From positions 1 through 64,000 of the forward strand of contig CAJVWU010000008.1 in the NCBI GenBank assembly GCA_913009755.1: a DNA stretch of 64,000 nt, written 5' to 3'. The stretch comes from an uncultured Bacteroidia bacterium. GTDB lineage: Bacteria; Bacteroidota; Bacteroidia; Bacteroidales; F082. Shown here in pieces: positions 61,332-64,000 of the stretch. The notes beneath the pieces were generated by a model, which ran no database searches, was not told where the DNA came from, and saw nothing but the letters and a program-made list of their open reading frames with translations. The translations under genes and the position numbers were made by a program. Each line of letters opens with the position of its first letter. Position 1 is the first letter of the stretch.

Positions 61332-62312
61332 ATGAAAAGCGAAACACAACAGCAGAAAGTCGTTGAGTATAACAAGGTATTTGATGAAAAAGACTACAAA
61401 AAACGAACGAAGAAAGCCCAGCATGCTACGGATAATTTTTACGACCTCATCACAAAATTCTATGAACGGGGATGGGGAGAATCTTTTCATTTTGCTCCGA
61501 GATATAAGGGCGAAGATTTCAAAGCCAGCATTCTCAGACATGAATATCTGCTGGGAGCGAAACTGGGCCTGACGGAAAAAGACAATGTGCTTGACGTGGG
61601 TTGCGGCATTATGGGTCCGGCCAGGAACCTTGCCCGGATTTCGGGTGCATACATCACGGGACTGACCATCAACCAATACCAGGCGGACAGGGCGAATGTG
61701 CTGAACAACACTTCTTCGGTAAGCCATCTGCTGGACATCAGGCAGGGTGATTTTATGGATATTCCTTTTCCGGATAATACGTTTGATAAAATGTATGCTA
61801 TCGAAGCCCTTTGTCACGCACCCGACCTGGTCGGTGTTTACAAACAAATCCTGAAAAAGCTGAAACCCGGTGGAAAAGCCGCGTTTTACCAGTGGGGGAT
61901 GACCGAGAAATACGATCCGGAAAATTCCGAACACGTCAGGATCAGAGAACAGATCGAGTACGGCAACAGCATTACCAAATTGAGAACTTTAAAAGAGATT
62001 GACAAAGCCATAGAAGAATCCGGACTAATAAAAGAAGAAACTGTTGATCTGGTGCAAACCAATTATGGTAACGATGTGCCCTGGTACAGCACTTTGCAAA
62101 GCGGGTGGTCACTTAAACAGATCAGGCAGACCAAGGGCAGCCGGATGGTGATGAAACAGGTGTTCAAAACGCTGGAAGCTTTAAGGGTAGTGAAAAAAGG
62201 TGTAGTCAAAACCCAGCATATTCTGCTGGTGGCTGCCGATGCGCTTGTGGAAGCCGGAAAACTGGAAATTTTTACGCCGATGTACCTGATGGTGGTGAGG
62301 AAGCAGAAATAG
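61332..62312 (+). CDS. Sterol C-24 methyltransferase-like SAM-dependent methyltransferase (Erg6/SMT family)
   Basis: 326 residues. The SMT blocks occur in order: FYERGWGESFHFAPR (43-57), RHEYLLGAKLGL, the SAM loop LDVGCGIMGPARNLA (87-101), GDFMDIPFPDNTFDKMYAIE, the substrate-region CHAPD (161-165), MTEKYDPENSEH, NDVPWYSTL (247-255), and the SMT C-terminal domain ending ADALVEAGKLEIFTPMYLMV. Yeast Erg6 has the same blocks, including CHAP, PWYYPL and the FTPM end; only its ~50-residue N-terminal extension is missing. The chosen ATG follows a weak -7 (TACCTTTA). It is monocistronic with no squalene or sterol genes nearby; the substrate is unknown. Confidence 0.82.
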   Translation: MKSETQQQKVVEYNKVFDEKDYKKRTKKAQHATDNFYDLITKFYERGWGESFHFAPRYKGEDFKASILRHEYLLGAKLGLTEKDNVLDVGCGIMGPARNLARISGAYITGLTINQYQADRANVLNNTSSVSHLLDIRQGDFMDIPFPDNTFDKMYAIEALCHAPDLVGVYKQILKKLKPGGKAAFYQWGMTEKYDPENSEHVRIREQIEYGNSITKLRTLKEIDKAIEESGLIKEETVDLVQTNYGNDVPWYSTLQSGWSLKQIRQTKGSRMVMKQVFKTLEALRVVKKGVVKTQHILLVAADALVEAGKLEIFTPMYLMVVRKQK

Positions 62313-62361
62313 GTTCCCAATACATATCCGGTTTTTTTGATTGATGTTGTCTTTCAAATTC

Positions 62362-62394
62362 ATACGATTTTGCATTTTAATTGCAAAATCGTAT
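62362..62394. terminator. Strong hairpin downstream of the methyltransferase
   Basis: ATACGATTTTGCA and TGCAAAATCGTAT form a perfect 13-bp stem with a 7-nt loop, followed by AATTTT. It is a probable terminator for the methyltransferase gene. Confidence 0.6.
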
Positions 62395-62506
62395 AATTTT
62401 ATTGAAATACCGCCTGCACATAAAGCATAACTCCGGAAAAGAAGAACTCCATTGCGATTATGAGAAGGCACGAAAATGTTTTGGAAATATCATCAGTGTT
62501 TTATCT

Positions 62507-62548
62507 ATAAAAAATCCCCCGAACCTTAACCGAAACGGGAGATTTTAT
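62507..62548 (-). terminator. Terminator of the broken T9SS gene
   Basis: AAAATC-CCCG and CGGG-GATTTT arms; on the minus strand the stem ends in a T-run (GATTTTTTAT). It lies ~35 bp after the last tail codons of the peptidase-like gene. Confidence 0.65.
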
Positions 62549-62584
62549 AAAAAGATTACGCGGTTTCCCGCTCTGCTGGTAAAT

Positions 62585-64000
62585 TTATAACGACACCATT
62601 TTCTTTGTATCAGACAGTTGACCATTTACAAATATTGAATAGAAATAAATGCCTGACGGCAAATCGCCCATATCCAATTTTATCTTTGTTAACAGGTTTT
62701 TCATAATATGTCGGATGATAAATATCATAATGATGATAACCATTAGGCGACCATACATCCATATCATCGGCATACGCGAAAGCCTCTTCCATTTGCACAA
62801 ATCCGTCACTATTCAAATCGGGATTATGATCACCTGGATGGTCGCTAAACGGATAATATTGATCAAATGGAAATAAACCAGGTTCATAGTCATAGGTTTT
62901 TCAAGGCTCATCAAAAATAGGATATCCTTTTCTTGCGGCAGCAGTCCAGTAAAACGAATATTCTGCGTAGCGTAGGTTAGTCATATAAATTTCGGCAGTA
63001 GCATATAAATCGTCAGATGTTGCAGTATGCACCGAGCGATTTTTACAAATTGCGGTGTAATTGTCATAATCGGTTAATTCAGTAGCAAAATTGCCAGAAA
63101 AACAGGGCTGTATTAAAAACAACATTTGTGCGCAATTAATATTTTCAACGTGTTGGGCAAGTTCATTATCATATAAATAATCGTATTGTTGTTGATTGGG
63201 ATCGGGCTTGACACATCCTAAAGTAGAATGATTGTTAATATTTTTCCCTTGTCCGTCAATAAATACAAAAAGTTGGTCGCTCGGCGTAAGTGCAGGAATA
63301 TTCGGGTCGGAATTGCTGGTGCCGGCCAAATTATCAAAAGTTTCCAAAATACGTGACTTGGAAGCGTTATAATCAATGTCGTTTGATGGAAAATCAGGTC
63401 CATCTAAATCATTTCCTGATTTTGGGCTTGTGCCGTCGTAATAATGCACATAAATATTATCTTTACTGTACCCGTAAACATTTACAAGCGTACAAAACAT
63501 GGCGGAAGCGTCATCCCAAAAAAAGTTATGATATTCTTGATGTGGATTAAGCACCGCGTCTTCGGAAACAATTATTACCGCATACAAATGATCGTTAACG
63601 GTAATCGAACTTGTTTGTGTATTTTGGTTGGGAGGCATGTTGGCAGAAGGATAGCGATAAATCTGTTTAACTAAATCAAAATCAACACTATCGGCTGTGC
63701 CAAAAGCGAAAGGATAAAAATCTTCATCCGTTATTTGAAAATTGCCGGTAATGGTATCCATAAAAATATAACGACAATCGTGTGCCCAACCTGAATTGGG
63801 ATGGTCGTCAACCATTTCGCCGAGATAAAATGATTTTCTATAATAGTTTCCTCCATCGGTGGAGATGATATATAAGCTATAGGAAGAGTATAGAATATCC
63901 GGATAGGTGTTATTAAAAACAGTATCAACAAATAGATTCCGGTTAGAGCCAAGAAAGTCTTTGTTAATAGAATCCATATAGGTAAAATAACCTTTTCCAT
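62585..64000 (-). pseudogene. Broken T9SS-secreted C13/caspase-like cysteine peptidase gene (5' end beyond window)
   Basis: The gene enters from the right edge and is open to a TGA at 62901-62903. YAVIIVSEDAVLNPHQ, YGYSKDNIYVHYYDG, FVFIDGQGKNINNH and LIQPCFSGNF resemble legumain-type (C13) peptidases: the last holds the nucleophile cysteine, but the catalytic DHG is DGQG. After the TGA the same frame continues (KTYDYEPG, LNSDGFVQMEEAFAY) to about YEKPVN, then jumps frame into KIKLDMGDLPSGIYFYSI, the end of a T9SS tail whose first half is missing. One nonsense change plus a deletion/frameshift make it a pseudogene, unless these are assembly errors. Confidence 0.72.

Noticed and set aside
61192-62394. 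Sterol biosynthesis gene cluster
   Set aside because: The methyltransferase has no cyclase, epoxidase, reductase or isoprenoid gene around it, so a pathway cluster cannot be claimed.
62901-62903. TGA as a recoded sense codon or selenocysteine
   Set aside because: TGA is used as an ordinary stop in many genes here, and no SECIS-like structure is evident. A nonsense mutation or assembly error is simpler, especially with a frameshift nearby.

Overview
The window looks like a chromosomal segment of a Bacteroidota bacterium, most likely an anaerobic or facultative member of the Bacteroidales/Marinilabiliales side of the phylum. The evidence is mutually consistent: several secreted proteins end in type IX secretion (T9SS) sorting tails; many genes are preceded by TAnnTTTG -7 elements, two of them with a TTTG box exactly 19 nt upstream; the small Bacteroidota-specific DUF4295 protein lies between rpmG and ftsY; and the tmRNA encodes a GEYNFALAA tag. 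The strain cannot be named from the sequence. Almost every gene is ordinary chromosomal content. The accessory signal comes from two insertion sequences, families of dispersed palindromic repeats, decayed toxin genes and a few unusual proteins.

Layout. 1-9.2 kb: the end of an ISAzo13-type transposase overlapping rsgA, then a cupin, a PrsW-like membrane protein, dprA, aroK, a lipoprotein prolyl oligopeptidase, and a Pit phosphate transporter with a PhoU-like tail coupled to a SLOG-fold protein. 9.2-20.7 kb: two tandem paralogous LVIVD-repeat T9SS proteins, AsmA, PPK2, a TlpA-like thioredoxin, a hicA remnant and a VCBS-repeat T9SS protein. 20.8-24.9 kb: a sigma-54 activator lacking its DNA-binding domain, tmRNA, a four-helix-bundle protein, tRNA-Arg(CCG), and a glucosaminidase/L,D-transpeptidase pair acting on the cell wall. 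25.2-28.6 kb: etfB-etfA-fixC-fixX, a complete electron-transfer flavoprotein/quinone oxidoreductase operon. 28.9-41.3 kb: prmC, a class V aminotransferase, ppnP, a 13-repeat TPR protein, lolD, a multi-pass membrane protein, a methionine gamma-lyase-like enzyme, an antitoxin with a decayed toxin, and a BlaI/BlaR1-type pair with twin operators.

41.4-46.1 kb: one minus-strand operon (gliding-type T9SS protein, DUF1573 lipoprotein, yajC, ybbR, coaE, Tudor-like protein), preceded by a CoA-binding protein. 46.8-52 kb: clpB, then an IS110-family element inserted in the 3' end of a Crp/Fnr regulator gene. The two halves of that gene can be rejoined to the base, which fixes the IS ends and leaves a 268-nt non-coding left end where a bridge RNA is expected. 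The regulator has two FNR-like boxes upstream of its own promoter. 52.2-61.2 kb: pruA, a large lysine-2,3-aminomutase-like radical SAM protein, two hotdog thioesterases, a MORN-repeat protein, rimO, ftsY, DUF4295 and rpmG. 61.3-64 kb: a full-length homologue of sterol C-24 methyltransferase, then a broken T9SS cysteine-peptidase-like gene running off the right edge.

The two most rewarding observations are the IS110 insertion, where donor, target and candidate guide RNA can all be read from one sequence, and the eukaryote-like sterol methyltransferase homologue with no other sterol gene nearby.
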